A stretch of 64,000 nt of DNA, from NCBI RefSeq assembly GCF_011761565.1, contig NZ_JAASRM010000001.1, positions 806,139-870,138 of the forward strand. The letters run 5' to 3'. The DNA comes from Rhizomicrobium palustre. GTDB taxonomy: Bacteria; Pseudomonadota; Alphaproteobacteria; Micropepsales; Micropepsaceae. Shown here piece after piece: positions 35,858 through 44,649 of the stretch. The number at the start of each line of letters is the position of its first letter. Positions within the stretch are counted from its first letter, which is position 1. The position numbers were made by a program, and so were the translations under genes. The notes beneath the pieces are model-generated. The model had not been told where the DNA came from, did not search any database, and saw only the letters and a list, made by a program, of their open reading frames with translations.

Positions 35858-37339
35858 TTACTTCTTCCCGTCCAACTCCTTCAGGCGGGATTTGAGTTCG
35901 CCTTCCATGGGATCGCCCGGCTTGGCGGTGGAAAGCGCTTTGGTCCAAAGGGCTTTGGCTTGGTCGTTGCGGCCAGCCTTGGCTTCGGCGAGGCCGACGA
36001 CATAGAGCGCGTGGCCGTTATTGGGATCGAGCTTTAAGACCTGGCGCATGGTGCCGACGAAATCCATCGGCAGCTCTTCATTGGGCGACGCGGCGCGCTG
36101 GGCTTCGGCGAGGCTGAGCTGCACGCTGATATCATCGGGCTTCAAACGCACCGCGCGCTTGGCCGCTTCTTTTGCCTTGGCCGGTTCGCCGATCACGACA
36201 TAGGCATGGGCGAGACGCTGCCAGCCCGCGACGTCGGACGGCGATTTCTCCATCCGGTCGGCAAGGCGCTTCACCATCTCGATCACCATCGGATCATGCG
36301 CAGGTGAGGTGGCGGGGCTGCCCATGCCGGAAGCGACACCAGAGGACGCAGCACCAGACGCCGGAGCAGCTGGGGCGGCGGGCGTGGTGGCAAGCTTCGG
36401 CGCATTCGTGGCTGGCGCCATCTGCATCGCCTTGTTCATGGCCGAAAGGGCCGCGCCCATCGCCTTCACATCCGGCGGGCTGGCCGGAACGCTGGCGGGA
36501 TCGAAACCACCCTGCTTGGCAAACGCCGCGATATGCTCGCGCAGCATCGGCAACCAGGGGGCGGAGGGATCGCTCGACTTCTCAAGATCTTTCCAGATGC
36601 CGACAGCTTCGCGCGTGTTGCCGATCTGCGCTTCGGCAAGACCAAGATAGAAGCGCGAACGCTCGCTCTTGGGCTCCAGCGACACGGCTTTGGCGAAAGC
36701 GAGCATGGCTTCCGGCACCACGGCACCGCCATTGACCATCACCACCGCCTCGCCGAATTCGGACATGGCGACAGCATCATTGGCGCCAAGCTCGATGGCT
36801 TTGCGATAGGCGGCGGCGGCCTGCTCATATTCGCGGGCGGCAAAATAGGTGCGGCCAAGCTGGGCATAGCCATCGGCGCTGGGCGTGGCCGCAACCATGG
36901 CGGCGAGCTTGTCGGCGGTGGAAGCGGTGGCGAATTCCGGATCGTTATGGATACGCCACATATAAGGCTTGCCCGGCAAGTTGGGCGAACCGATCTTGGC
37001 ATAGAAAGCAAAAGCGCCCGCCGGGATCAGAATGGCGATGGCGATGGCCGCACCAATGCGGGTGTAACGATTGCCGGCGCTGAAAAAGCCAAGCGGCTGG
37101 CTGAGTTCTGCATCTTCGGCCGCAAGCATGCGGCGATGCACTTCGGCGCGCGCGGCATCAGCCTGTTCCGCAGAGAGCAGACCTTCTTCGACTTCGCTGT
37201 CGATCTCGGCGAGCTGGTTACGATAAACCACGATGTCGTATTCGACGCGCGGGCGGGCATCCATATTGCCCTTCAACACGGGCACAATCAGGATCGCCAA
37301 AACGGCCAGACAAAGAAGTGCAAAGAGGGCCCAGAGCAT
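35858..37339 (-). CDS. ccmI: Cytochrome c maturation protein CcmI (TPR)
   Basis: 493 residues. The N-terminal part has two helices (LWALFALLCLAVLAILIVPVL and ITRIGAAIAIAILIPAGAFAFY-like) around the conserved YDIVVYRNQLAEIDSEVEEG loop, the CcmI-1 region. The long periplasmic C-terminal part carries TPR motifs (YAQLGRTYFAAREYEQAAAAYRKAIEL and repeats near 360-480) that hold the C-terminal helix of apocytochromes for CcmF/CcmH. An Ala/Pro/Gly-rich linker (about 315-350) divides the two TPR clusters. It follows ccmH with a 2-base gap. Confidence 0.92.
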   Translation of the reverse strand: MLWALFALLCLAVLAILIVPVLKGNMDARPRVEYDIVVYRNQLAEIDSEVEEGLLSAEQADAARAEVHRRMLAAEDAELSQPLGFFSAGNRYTRIGAAIAIAILIPAGAFAFYAKIGSPNLPGKPYMWRIHNDPEFATASTADKLAAMVAATPSADGYAQLGRTYFAAREYEQAAAAYRKAIELGANDAVAMSEFGEAVVMVNGGAVVPEAMLAFAKAVSLEPKSERSRFYLGLAEAQIGNTREAVGIWKDLEKSSDPSAPWLPMLREHIAAFAKQGGFDPASVPASPPDVKAMGAALSAMNKAMQMAPATNAPKLATTPAAPAAPASGAASSGVASGMGSPATSPAHDPMVIEMVKRLADRMEKSPSDVAGWQRLAHAYVVIGEPAKAKEAAKRAVRLKPDDISVQLSLAEAQRAASPNEELPMDFVGTMRQVLKLDPNNGHALYVVGLAEAKAGRNDQAKALWTKALSTAKPGDPMEGELKSRLKELDGKK

Positions 37340-37341
37340 CG

Positions 37342-37830
37342 TTAGTCTTCCTTGCGCTTGCCGTCGTCCAAGAGAGCGGCGAGACGTTGGGCTTCATCAG
37401 TGGAGAGCGGGGCTGCCGGAACGGATTTGTTCACGCCGCGGATATAGAGGACGGCAATGCCGCCCGCGCATAAGAGCAAAAAGAACGGGCCGAACCAGAG
37501 CAGATAGGTTTCCGGATCGAAAGGCGGCTTCAAGAGCACGTAATTGCCATAACGCGCCACGAGATAGGCTTTGACCTGCTCGTCCGTATCGCCCGCCATG
37601 ATGCGTTGGCGCACGATCACGCGCAAATCATGGGCGATGTCGGCGTTGGAATCGTCGATCGATTCATTCTGACAGACGACGCAGCGCAGCTCTTTCGAGA
37701 TCGCGCGGGCGCGCGCCTCGAGCTTGGGATCGGCGAGCAGCTCTTCAGGGCGGATGGCATAGGCCGTGCTCGCAAAGAGCGAAGCCGCAAGAAGCGTTCC
37801 GGTGAAGAATTTGGCGAAGGGTTTCGTCAT
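37342..37830 (-). CDS. ccmH: Cytochrome c maturation thiol protein CcmH
   Basis: 162 residues: signal peptide (to about AYA), then the CcmH/CycL domain with redox Cys50 and Cys53 in RCVVCQNESIDDS, and a single C-terminal transmembrane helix (YLLWFGPFFLLLCAGGIAVLYI) with a charged tail. It keeps apocytochrome CXXCH cysteines reduced for heme ligation. It overlaps the CcmF-CcmG gene by four bases (ATGA) and leads into ccmI. Confidence 0.94.
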   Translation of the reverse strand: MTKPFAKFFTGTLLAASLFASTAYAIRPEELLADPKLEARARAISKELRCVVCQNESIDDSNADIAHDLRVIVRQRIMAGDTDEQVKAYLVARYGNYVLLKPPFDPETYLLWFGPFFLLLCAGGIAVLYIRGVNKSVPAAPLSTDEAQRLAALLDDGKRKED

Positions 37831-40433
37831 TTCTGCGATCCTTCCTTGGACAGTTTCTGCGCCAAGGGAATGATCTTGTCCCGGATAACATCCGGGGTGA
37901 GCGGGCCGGTCTGCTTGAAGCGGATGACGCCGTTCTTGTCGATCAGATAGGATTCCGGCACGCCATAGACGCCGAAATCAATGCCGGTGCGGCCATACAC
38001 ATCCGCGCCGATCACGGTGTAGGGATTGCCGAGCTCGGCCAGCCAGCTGCGCGCATCGGCCGGGCGGTCCTTATACGAAATACCCATCAAGCGGATGCCA
38101 GCCTGGGTCACCAGCGGCAGATAGGGATGCTCTTCGCGGCAGGGAATGCACCAGGAGGCGAAGAAGCTGACCAGCGTGACTTTGCCCTTGAAATCGGCGG
38201 AAGCGACATTGGCCTGACCATCCATCAGCGGCGGCAGGTCGAATTCCGGCGCAGGCTTGTTGACCATCACCGAGGGGATGAGATTGGGCGTGATGCCCTC
38301 TTCCACCAGATGCAGGCGCCAGGCGAAGAAGCCGCCCAGCACAATGAAGCCCGCCAGCGGGATGAGCGAAACAAGACGCGCTGTGGCGGCAGGCTTGGCG
38401 GGCTGTGCCGTGGCGGCGGCAACAGGCGCCGCAGCAACCGGCGCGGCGGCTTGCGGCACGGCAAGCGGCTTCACGCGGCGCAGCGGTGCGCCGACACGAT
38501 GATGACGGTCGGTGAGCGAAACCACGCCGCCCAAGACCATGATGATGGCGCCAAAGAAGATCCACGGCACCAGCGGGTTGAAGAAGATGTGCACCACCGA
38601 GGCGCCATGGCCCGCATCATCACCCAACACCGCATAAAGGTCGTTGATGAAGTTGGTGTGGATCGACACAGTCGACAGCGGCTGCTGCGGATTGTTGTAC
38701 ATGCGCCGTTCGGGATGCAGATCGGCGATGAGGCGGCCATTTTTGATGGCGATGAAATTGCCGCGCGTGGCGGTGTAGTTCGGGCCCTGCACATTGTCTT
38801 CAGCGCCAAGGAACTTGACCTGATAGCCCGCGATATTGGCGGTGTCGCCCGGGCGCATGATCTCAAGATATTCGCTCTTGAAAGCCTGCGAGCCGGAAAT
38901 GCCGATCAGGATGAAGGCAAGCCCCAGATGGCCGAGCGTCATGCCATAGGCCGAACGCGGCAGATGCTTCATGCGGCGCAGCTTATCGGAAACCGAGCCC
39001 TGGAACAGGCGCACGCGCGCGGCCCATTCCGAAAGGCTGCCGAAGAGGAGCCAGATCGCAAGGCCAAAGCCGAGCGCGGCCAGGATGGAGCGCTGCGAGA
39101 TGCCTGCGGCGAGCAAAGTCGCCACGATGGTCACGCCCGTCGCCGCCAGGGTGAAGCGCAGGCGCTTCATGGCGCCGCCAAGATCACCGCGCTTCCAGGC
39201 CAGGAACGGCCCGATCGCCATCAACAGGATCATCGGCGTCATCAACGGCACCATGACGATGTTGTAGTAAGGCGGACCGACGGAGACCTTGCCGAGATTC
39301 AGGGATTCCATGAACAGCGGATAAAGCGTGCCGAGCAGCACCGTGCCTGCCGCTGTGGAGAGCACGACGTTGTTGAAGAGCAAGCCGCCTTCACGCGAGA
39401 CTGGGGCGAACAGACCGCCGCCCTTCAGGGCCGGGGCGCGCAAGGCATAGAGGAAAAGCGAGCCGCCGATCACGATGGCGAGCAGCGCCAGGATGAACCG
39501 GCCGCGTGCCGGATCGTTGGCAAAGGCATGCACGCTGGTCAGCACGCCCGAACGCACGATGAAGGTGCCGAGCAGCGAGAAGGAGAAAGCCAGGATCGCA
39601 AGGAAGATGGTCCAGGATTTCAGCGTGTCGCGCTTCTCGGCCACAATCGCCGAATGGAGCAGCGCGGTGCCTGCGAGCCAGGGCATCAGCGAGGCGTTTT
39701 CCACCGGGTCCCAAGCCCAATAGCCACCCCAGCCGAGGGTGTAATAGGACCACCAGGAACCCATCGCGACACCGAGCGTCAGCGAGCACCAGGCGACCAG
39801 CGTCCAGGGGCGTACCCAGCGCGCCCAAGCAGCGTCGACGCGGCCTTCGATCAGCGCGGCGATGGCAAAAGAGAAGGCCATCGAGAAGCCGACATAGCCG
39901 AGATAAAGGAAGGGGGGATGGAAGGCGAGACCGGGGTCCTGCAGCAGCGGATTAAGCCCCTCACCGTTCAAGGGCGCGGGATCGGCACGCAGGAAAGGAT
40001 TGGAGGTCAACAAAATGAACAGCAGGAAGGCAAAGCCGATCATGCCCTGAATGGACAGGGCGCGGGCGCGCAGACCAGGCGGCAGGTTGCGGCCGAAGAT
40101 CGACACCGCGAGGCCATAGAGCACCAGGATCAGCGTCCACAGCATCATGGAGCCTTCGTGATTGCCCCAGACGCCGGTGATTTTATAGAGCAGCGGCTTA
40201 TCGGTATGGCTCGACTGCACCACATTGAGCACGGTGAAGTCGCTCGTGACGTGGAGATAGACAAGGCAGCCAAAGGAGAAGGCGACCAGTGCAAACTGGG
40301 CAAAGGCCGCGGGCCTATCCACCGCCATCCAGGCCGTGTCGCCGCGGGCGGCGCCAATTTGCGGAATGACCGCCTGAACCGCAGCGACGAACAGCGCCAG
40401 GATCAACGCAAAAAGCCCGAGTTCGGCAATCAT
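37827..40433 (-). CDS. ccmF: CcmF-CcmG (DsbE) fusion protein
   Basis: 867 residues joining two Ccm proteins. Residues 1 to about 650 are CcmF, the heme lyase: a start IAELGLFALILAL, about fifteen helices, HEGSMMLW and the WWD-type WGGYWAWDPVENASLMPWL motif. A linker rich in Ala and Pro (PQAAAPVAAAPVAAATAQPAKP) follows, then a transmembrane anchor (LIPLAGFIVLGGFFAW) and a thioredoxin fold with WCIPC near 761-765 and GVYGVPESYLID, which is CcmG/DsbE. The fusion places the apocytochrome thiol reductase beside the lyase. The frame is uninterrupted over the junction. ATG 40433 is chosen over the 40517 frame start because it gives the standard CcmF N-terminus. Confidence 0.93.
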   Translation of the reverse strand: MIAELGLFALILALFVAAVQAVIPQIGAARGDTAWMAVDRPAAFAQFALVAFSFGCLVYLHVTSDFTVLNVVQSSHTDKPLLYKITGVWGNHEGSMMLWTLILVLYGLAVSIFGRNLPPGLRARALSIQGMIGFAFLLFILLTSNPFLRADPAPLNGEGLNPLLQDPGLAFHPPFLYLGYVGFSMAFSFAIAALIEGRVDAAWARWVRPWTLVAWCSLTLGVAMGSWWSYYTLGWGGYWAWDPVENASLMPWLAGTALLHSAIVAEKRDTLKSWTIFLAILAFSFSLLGTFIVRSGVLTSVHAFANDPARGRFILALLAIVIGGSLFLYALRAPALKGGGLFAPVSREGGLLFNNVVLSTAAGTVLLGTLYPLFMESLNLGKVSVGPPYYNIVMVPLMTPMILLMAIGPFLAWKRGDLGGAMKRLRFTLAATGVTIVATLLAAGISQRSILAALGFGLAIWLLFGSLSEWAARVRLFQGSVSDKLRRMKHLPRSAYGMTLGHLGLAFILIGISGSQAFKSEYLEIMRPGDTANIAGYQVKFLGAEDNVQGPNYTATRGNFIAIKNGRLIADLHPERRMYNNPQQPLSTVSIHTNFINDLYAVLGDDAGHGASVVHIFFNPLVPWIFFGAIIMVLGGVVSLTDRHHRVGAPLRRVKPLAVPQAAAPVAAAPVAAATAQPAKPAATARLVSLIPLAGFIVLGGFFAWRLHLVEEGITPNLIPSVMVNKPAPEFDLPPLMDGQANVASADFKGKVTLVSFFASWCIPCREEHPYLPLVTQAGIRLMGISYKDRPADARSWLAELGNPYTVIGADVYGRTGIDFGVYGVPESYLIDKNGVIRFKQTGPLTPDVIRDKIIPLAQKLSKEGSQK

Positions 40434-40567
40434 TCTTGAATGTCCGCCATATCTTGTTGTCTGGGCCGGAGTTTTCGGTCCCCGGGGGCGATTTGTCGAG
40501 GCCCCCCTGATAGGCATTTATACGCAAACACCAGTATTCAACAAAGAAGCGCGTCAACAACAAAGAA

Positions 40568-40594
40568 CCGGGCGCCAGCAGTGCCGACGCCCGG
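40568..40594 (-). terminator. Terminator of the small cytochrome c gene
   Basis: Seven-base GC-only stem (CCGGGCG/CGCCCGG) with a 13-base loop, followed on the minus strand by a T-rich but interrupted tract (TTCTTTGTTGTTG). It lies 39 bases past the cytochrome stop and ahead of the ccmFG transcription unit. Confidence 0.6.
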
Positions 40595-40632
40595 TCCAAT
40601 CACGCCTTAGTGAGCATTACGCCCGCTGAAGG

Positions 40633-40929
40633 TTATTTGCTCTGGTCGACCATGTACTGGACGGCCGCCTTGACATCGGCATCCGACAGATTGGCGTGGC
40701 CGCCCTTCGGGGGCATCATGCCCTTGCCTTTAATGGTGTTAGCCGTGAGGGAATCGATGCCGTCCTTGATCAGCGGCGCCCAGGCGGCCTTATCGCCCGT
40801 CTTCGGCTTCATCATCTTGTGGCAGGCGGCGCAATTGGCGTCGTAGACGGCCTTGCCGTCAGCAAGCGCTGCGCTGCCCGACATAATAACCGCACCGGCC
40901 AGAAGGAATCCGTAAACCGACAGTTTCAT
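40633..40929 (-). CDS. Small monoheme cytochrome c (c5-like)
   Basis: 98 residues with signal peptide (KLSVYGFLLAGAVIMSGSAALA) and one heme site, CAACH at about 33-37. The distal Met ligand is in GKGMMPPKGGHANLSD, a cytochrome c5 signature (MMPPKGG). It is a soluble periplasmic electron shuttle. Its position next to the decaheme MtrA/MtrB-like pair and the ccm genes suggests it passes electrons between inner-membrane donors and the outer-membrane conduit or a terminal oxidase. Confidence 0.9.
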   Translation of the reverse strand: MKLSVYGFLLAGAVIMSGSAALADGKAVYDANCAACHKMMKPKTGDKAAWAPLIKDGIDSLTANTIKGKGMMPPKGGHANLSDADVKAAVQYMVDQSK

Positions 40930-40990
40930 TGTGCTCTCCCAAATTGGTCTTTTGGCACCGCGTCCAAGACCTAAGCTTAGCAGCTTAGCC

Positions 40991-43414
40991 TTAGAGTTTC
41001 ACCCGCAGCGTCATACCGACCGTCGAAACATTGTAATTCGGCGCACCATAGCCGGCGTTGACGATGCTGATCGCACTACCACCGTTGGTCGTAGGAATAA
41101 CCGGCAACGGAACGTTCTGCCAATCGTTGTTGTTGAACATCGAATAGCGATAGAGCAGCGCCCCTTCGATATTGTCGGTGAACTGGTAGGCCGCGGTGAC
41201 CCGGATATCGTCCATCCGCGAATCGATATCAGGATAGTTGGTCACGTTCTGGTAAGTTCCCGTGACGTTCGCCACCGAGACGCCATTGAACTGGCCGAAC
41301 AGCACCGAGCCAACCGACAGGTTGTATTCGGAGGAAAGTTTCAGCTTTTCGCTGATCTTCCAATCGCCGCTAAAGCCCGCCGAATGCATGTGGGTGGTGT
41401 ACTTGTTGACGAAGTAGCCGACCGTGCCCGCGCAGGTCGCCGCCGCGTTGCTTTCCGAGCAGGCGCCGTTACCGCGGTTGTCGAAATAGATGCGCTGATA
41501 GCTGTAATAGCCGTGCAGCGTCAGGCTTTCGGTCGGGCGGTAGTTGATGTCCGGGCCCATGGTAACGGTGGTAGAATTGGTGATGCCCTGACCTTGGCCG
41601 GCGAGGCTCCAATTACCCGCATTGCTGGGATTGGCGATCGCCACCGCTTCGACTTCCGGGTAATGGAAGCGATTGTCGGCATAGCGAATGAACACGCCGC
41701 CGGAGAGATCGCCAATCGGGGCGTAATCCGCACGCAAAGTGACCGAATCGGAGACCATCGGAGCCTGGTAATAGGCGCCGGAGGGCGTGCCCTCCTCTTC
41801 CGGAGCACCGGTTTCGAGATTACCCCAGGCGGTGCCGTAATGCATCGAGCCAGCACGGTTGGAATGGCCGTAAGAGAGACGGGTCAGGATATCCTTGCCC
41901 AGCATCGAGGAGATGTTGAGGTCGAAGCTGTTGGTCTCGCTATGCTCCACCTGCGCATTGGTGCGGTTGGTGTTGTTGAACGCATAGCTCGCGGTCACGC
42001 GGGTGCTTGATTCCGGCAGGATGAGATAGGAGAGCTCGGCCGTGCCGGTCTGCTTCACCCAGTTCTGCGGCACGACATAATCGGCGCGGTTATTGTTCTG
42101 ATCGGGGTTACCAGAGTTCCAGACCTTGAATTCGCTGACTCGGACGTCACGCCCATCCAGCGAATAGTTGATCTTGCCTTCGAGATGTTCGGCGAGCTCG
42201 GTCGAGAAGGTGACATTGGCCTGATAGACATAGGCCTGCGCATCGAGCGAGGTGCCGCGGGTGCCCTGATTGGACGAATTGAGGTTGCCGAACCAATTAT
42301 AGGTCGGGTTGCCCATCGTCGGGGTCAGGCCAGGGTTGGCGCTGTTGGCCGCGAAAGTATCGTCCTGCAATTCCAAGCCGACGCGACCGTTGAAGACCAC
42401 GCGGGTCTTGGGCGCGAGCTTATCCGACAGCATTACGGTCAGATAATGGGCCGAGTTGCTCGGCGGGGTCGAATAGAGCGACTGCTGCGCATAGGGACCA
42501 GACGTGGCCGAAAGCGAAGTTTGGGAAACCGCATAAGGCAGACGCACGCCGGTCATATTGTCGGTGAAGCGCGAGTAGCTGTACTGAATCACCGCCTGAT
42601 AATCGGGATCGACATAGCTCGCCGAAATATCGAAGCGATCGGTGTCGTAGTCCACCGGCAGGGTGAAGGCCATGCCGCCCCAAGTCTGGCGGATGGATTC
42701 TTCCAGGCTGCCCTGCTTGTGTTCGTGGCTGATGTTGGTCGCCAGAACCCAGGTGTCGAGTTCGAGCTTGCCGCCGAGTTCAACCTTATCGCGGCGAGTG
42801 CCGGTCTGAACCTGATTGAAATAGGGCGTCAGCGTCGTGGGGTTAAAGTTCGTGTTGAGAACCGTGCCCTTGGTCAGCGGGACATTCGAAGCCCCGCCAA
42901 ACGGCTTCAATCCGTTATTCAGCGTGCCCTGATCGCCATTCACGGTCCACAGCGAAGAAATGATGTTGCCGGTATAGGTGAGCGCGCTGTAGCTCGCGGT
43001 CACGCCCCATTCGCCCTGGCGCCCAAAAGCGAGGTTGATATCGGCCTCGGGGCCGAAATGAATGGTGGTGTCGCTGTTATAGGCGCCGTCGCGGAAGCCC
43101 TTGGCGGTCTTATTGCCGGGCTGGAAGGTGAGATTTGAGCCGGAAAACTCGTAATAGTAGGTGTCGCCCGAATTCCAGGCGGGCCGGCGGATCTGAGTGA
43201 AGCCCAGATCGACATTGATGCCCGAGGTGGTCAAGCCGTTATAGCGGCCATACTGCCCGGTGTTGTGACCGCCCTGATACTGCACCCCGAGGGTGATCTC
43301 GTTGATCACGATCGGCTTGTTCAGTTCAGCCGGAATGTCTTGCGCGAGCGCGGCCGGGGCGACGAGAGCCGTCGTCGAAAGGGCGAGGGCCGCGATGGTG
43401 AGCTTGTTCTTCAT
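40991..43414 (-). CDS. MtrB/PioB-family outer-membrane beta-barrel
   Basis: About 807 residues. Signal peptide KNKLTIAALALSTTALVAPAALAQ, then an all-beta protein with alternating aromatic strands (GVTASYSALTYTG, FDISASYVDPDYQAVIQYSYSRFTD) and a C-terminal VSTVGMTLRVKL strand, matching the MtrB/PioB decaheme-associated porin family. It should sheath the decaheme cytochrome across the outer membrane. No CXXC near the N-terminus, unlike Shewanella MtrB. A frame start at 43444 shares one base with the decaheme stop, but ATG 43414 has AGGGG seven bases upstream and gives the clean signal peptide. Confidence 0.88.
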   Translation of the reverse strand: MKNKLTIAALALSTTALVAPAALAQDIPAELNKPIVINEITLGVQYQGGHNTGQYGRYNGLTTSGINVDLGFTQIRRPAWNSGDTYYYEFSGSNLTFQPGNKTAKGFRDGAYNSDTTIHFGPEADINLAFGRQGEWGVTASYSALTYTGNIISSLWTVNGDQGTLNNGLKPFGGASNVPLTKGTVLNTNFNPTTLTPYFNQVQTGTRRDKVELGGKLELDTWVLATNISHEHKQGSLEESIRQTWGGMAFTLPVDYDTDRFDISASYVDPDYQAVIQYSYSRFTDNMTGVRLPYAVSQTSLSATSGPYAQQSLYSTPPSNSAHYLTVMLSDKLAPKTRVVFNGRVGLELQDDTFAANSANPGLTPTMGNPTYNWFGNLNSSNQGTRGTSLDAQAYVYQANVTFSTELAEHLEGKINYSLDGRDVRVSEFKVWNSGNPDQNNNRADYVVPQNWVKQTGTAELSYLILPESSTRVTASYAFNNTNRTNAQVEHSETNSFDLNISSMLGKDILTRLSYGHSNRAGSMHYGTAWGNLETGAPEEEGTPSGAYYQAPMVSDSVTLRADYAPIGDLSGGVFIRYADNRFHYPEVEAVAIANPSNAGNWSLAGQGQGITNSTTVTMGPDINYRPTESLTLHGYYSYQRIYFDNRGNGACSESNAAATCAGTVGYFVNKYTTHMHSAGFSGDWKISEKLKLSSEYNLSVGSVLFGQFNGVSVANVTGTYQNVTNYPDIDSRMDDIRVTAAYQFTDNIEGALLYRYSMFNNNDWQNVPLPVIPTTNGGSAISIVNAGYGAPNYNVSTVGMTLRVKL

Positions 43415-43443
43415 AACTATCCCCTTGATCCTTGCGACCGTCA

Positions 43444-44430
43444 TCAGCGGAAGAAGAAGGTGCCGCCAGGGTTATTCGAACCGTGGACCTGCGAGTGGCA
43501 GTTCAAGCAGGTGCGGTTGTTCGCGAGCGCCGACGAGAAGGTGGCAGAACCCTGCAGGTTGCCGACCAGTGCATGCGCACCGCCGAAGGCACCGCCCGAG
43601 TTGTTGCCAGTCGCGCTGTGGCAGGTCGAGCACATGAAGTTCATGCGTTCTTTCATCAGGCGCGCTTCATTGGAGCCGTGCGGCGTGTGGCAGTTCAGGC
43701 AGTTCTCGCGAACCGGCTGATGTTCCCACAGCATGGGGCCGCGCTTGTCGGCATGGCAGGTGTAGCAGGTCTGGTTGACCGTGAATTCCTTGAGCAGCTT
43801 GGGACCAGCCGAACCATGCGGGTTGTGGCAGTCGGCGCAGATCACTTTGCCTTCGCGCATCGGATGGTGCGAGAACTGGAAGCTCTCGGCGCGCTGCTGG
43901 GCGTGGCAGGTGAAGCACTTGGCCGCTTGCGTTGTGCGGACCATCACCGGGTCCTTGGCCGCATGCAGGGTGTGGCAGCTCACGCAAGCAAGGTTCGCAT
44001 TCTTATGCTGGCTGTCATGCCAGTTCATGCGCTTGGCATCCTGGTGGCAGGTAAGGCAGGCGCCGTTGCGCACTTCGATGGGCGAAGCATTCGGGCCATT
44101 GAACACCACCGCGGGAAGCGCGGGCTTACCAGCGGCAAAGCCGGCAGCATGCGAGTTGGACGGACCATGGCAGCTTTCGCAGCCCTTCTGGCCGCCGGGG
44201 GCATGCGCATCGCCCTTCATGGCGTGCGGTGTCTTCAAGATATCCGTGGCGGGCGCCTCGTTATGGCACTGGACGCAAGTCGCGGTGCCCTTTTCCGAAT
44301 AAAGCCCATCGCCAGCGGCCGGAGCAGCCGCAGCAAAAGCCGACGACCCAAAGCCGATCCCCATCGCGCAGATAAGGAGCGCGAAAGCGTAGCTGATGAT
44401 CCGGTTTGCCGACATTCTTTGACCCCGCAT
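43444..44430 (-). CDS. Decaheme cytochrome c, MtrA/PioA/DmsE family
   Basis: 328 residues with a signal peptide ending near AFAAA and exactly ten CXXCH motifs, at residues 52, 84, 125, 149, 172, 198, 222, 244, 267 and 308. The repeated CHxPHG spacing (ICADCHNPHGS, CLNCHTPHGSN) is that of MtrA. Together with the downstream barrel it should form a porin-cytochrome conduit that moves electrons through the outer membrane, either outward to minerals or electrodes or inward as in PioAB. No extracellular MtrC-like cytochrome is encoded nearby. Direct repeats upstream (44496-44610) may be regulator sites. Confidence 0.92.
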   Translation of the reverse strand: MRGQRMSANRIISYAFALLICAMGIGFGSSAFAAAAPAAGDGLYSEKGTATCVQCHNEAPATDILKTPHAMKGDAHAPGGQKGCESCHGPSNSHAAGFAAGKPALPAVVFNGPNASPIEVRNGACLTCHQDAKRMNWHDSQHKNANLACVSCHTLHAAKDPVMVRTTQAAKCFTCHAQQRAESFQFSHHPMREGKVICADCHNPHGSAGPKLLKEFTVNQTCYTCHADKRGPMLWEHQPVRENCLNCHTPHGSNEARLMKERMNFMCSTCHSATGNNSGGAFGGAHALVGNLQGSATFSSALANNRTCLNCHSQVHGSNNPGGTFFFR

Positions 44431-44495
44431 GAAAATTCTCGAGATAGCGAGTTGTTTGCGAGGCTGAATGAACCCGACGTAATCTGTATAGAACA

Positions 44496-44610
44496 GTACC
44501 AGTCGCCGGAGATTTGATGGTACCAGTCCGATTTTGCTGCATATGTCGCAGTCATGGTACTACTTTGGCTCAACCCGCCTAAGTAGTTGCCCGGATTAAT
44601 CTAAGTAGTT
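44496..44610. promoter_or_regulatory. Two pairs of direct repeats upstream of the decaheme gene
   Basis: GTACCAGTC occurs at 44496-44504 and 44520-44528 (24-base period), and CTAAGTAGTT at 44579-44588 and 44601-44610 (22-base period). A period near two helical turns suits a dimeric regulator. They lie 66-180 bases before the decaheme start, where its promoter should be. Confidence 0.45.
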
Positions 44611-44649
44611 CCCCGCACTTGCTTGTGATGCGTTGCTTTCGCGCGCGAA

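Noticed and set aside
38127..40439. 770-residue open frame on the plus strand antisense to CcmF-CcmG
   Set aside because: Composition is His/Arg/Gln-rich with no domain, and the minus strand encodes an unmistakable CcmF-CcmG. Long antisense frames are common at this GC content.
43414..43444. Start of the MtrB-like barrel at 43444
   Set aside because: It shares one base with the decaheme stop, but a good Shine-Dalgarno and a clean signal peptide support ATG 43414.
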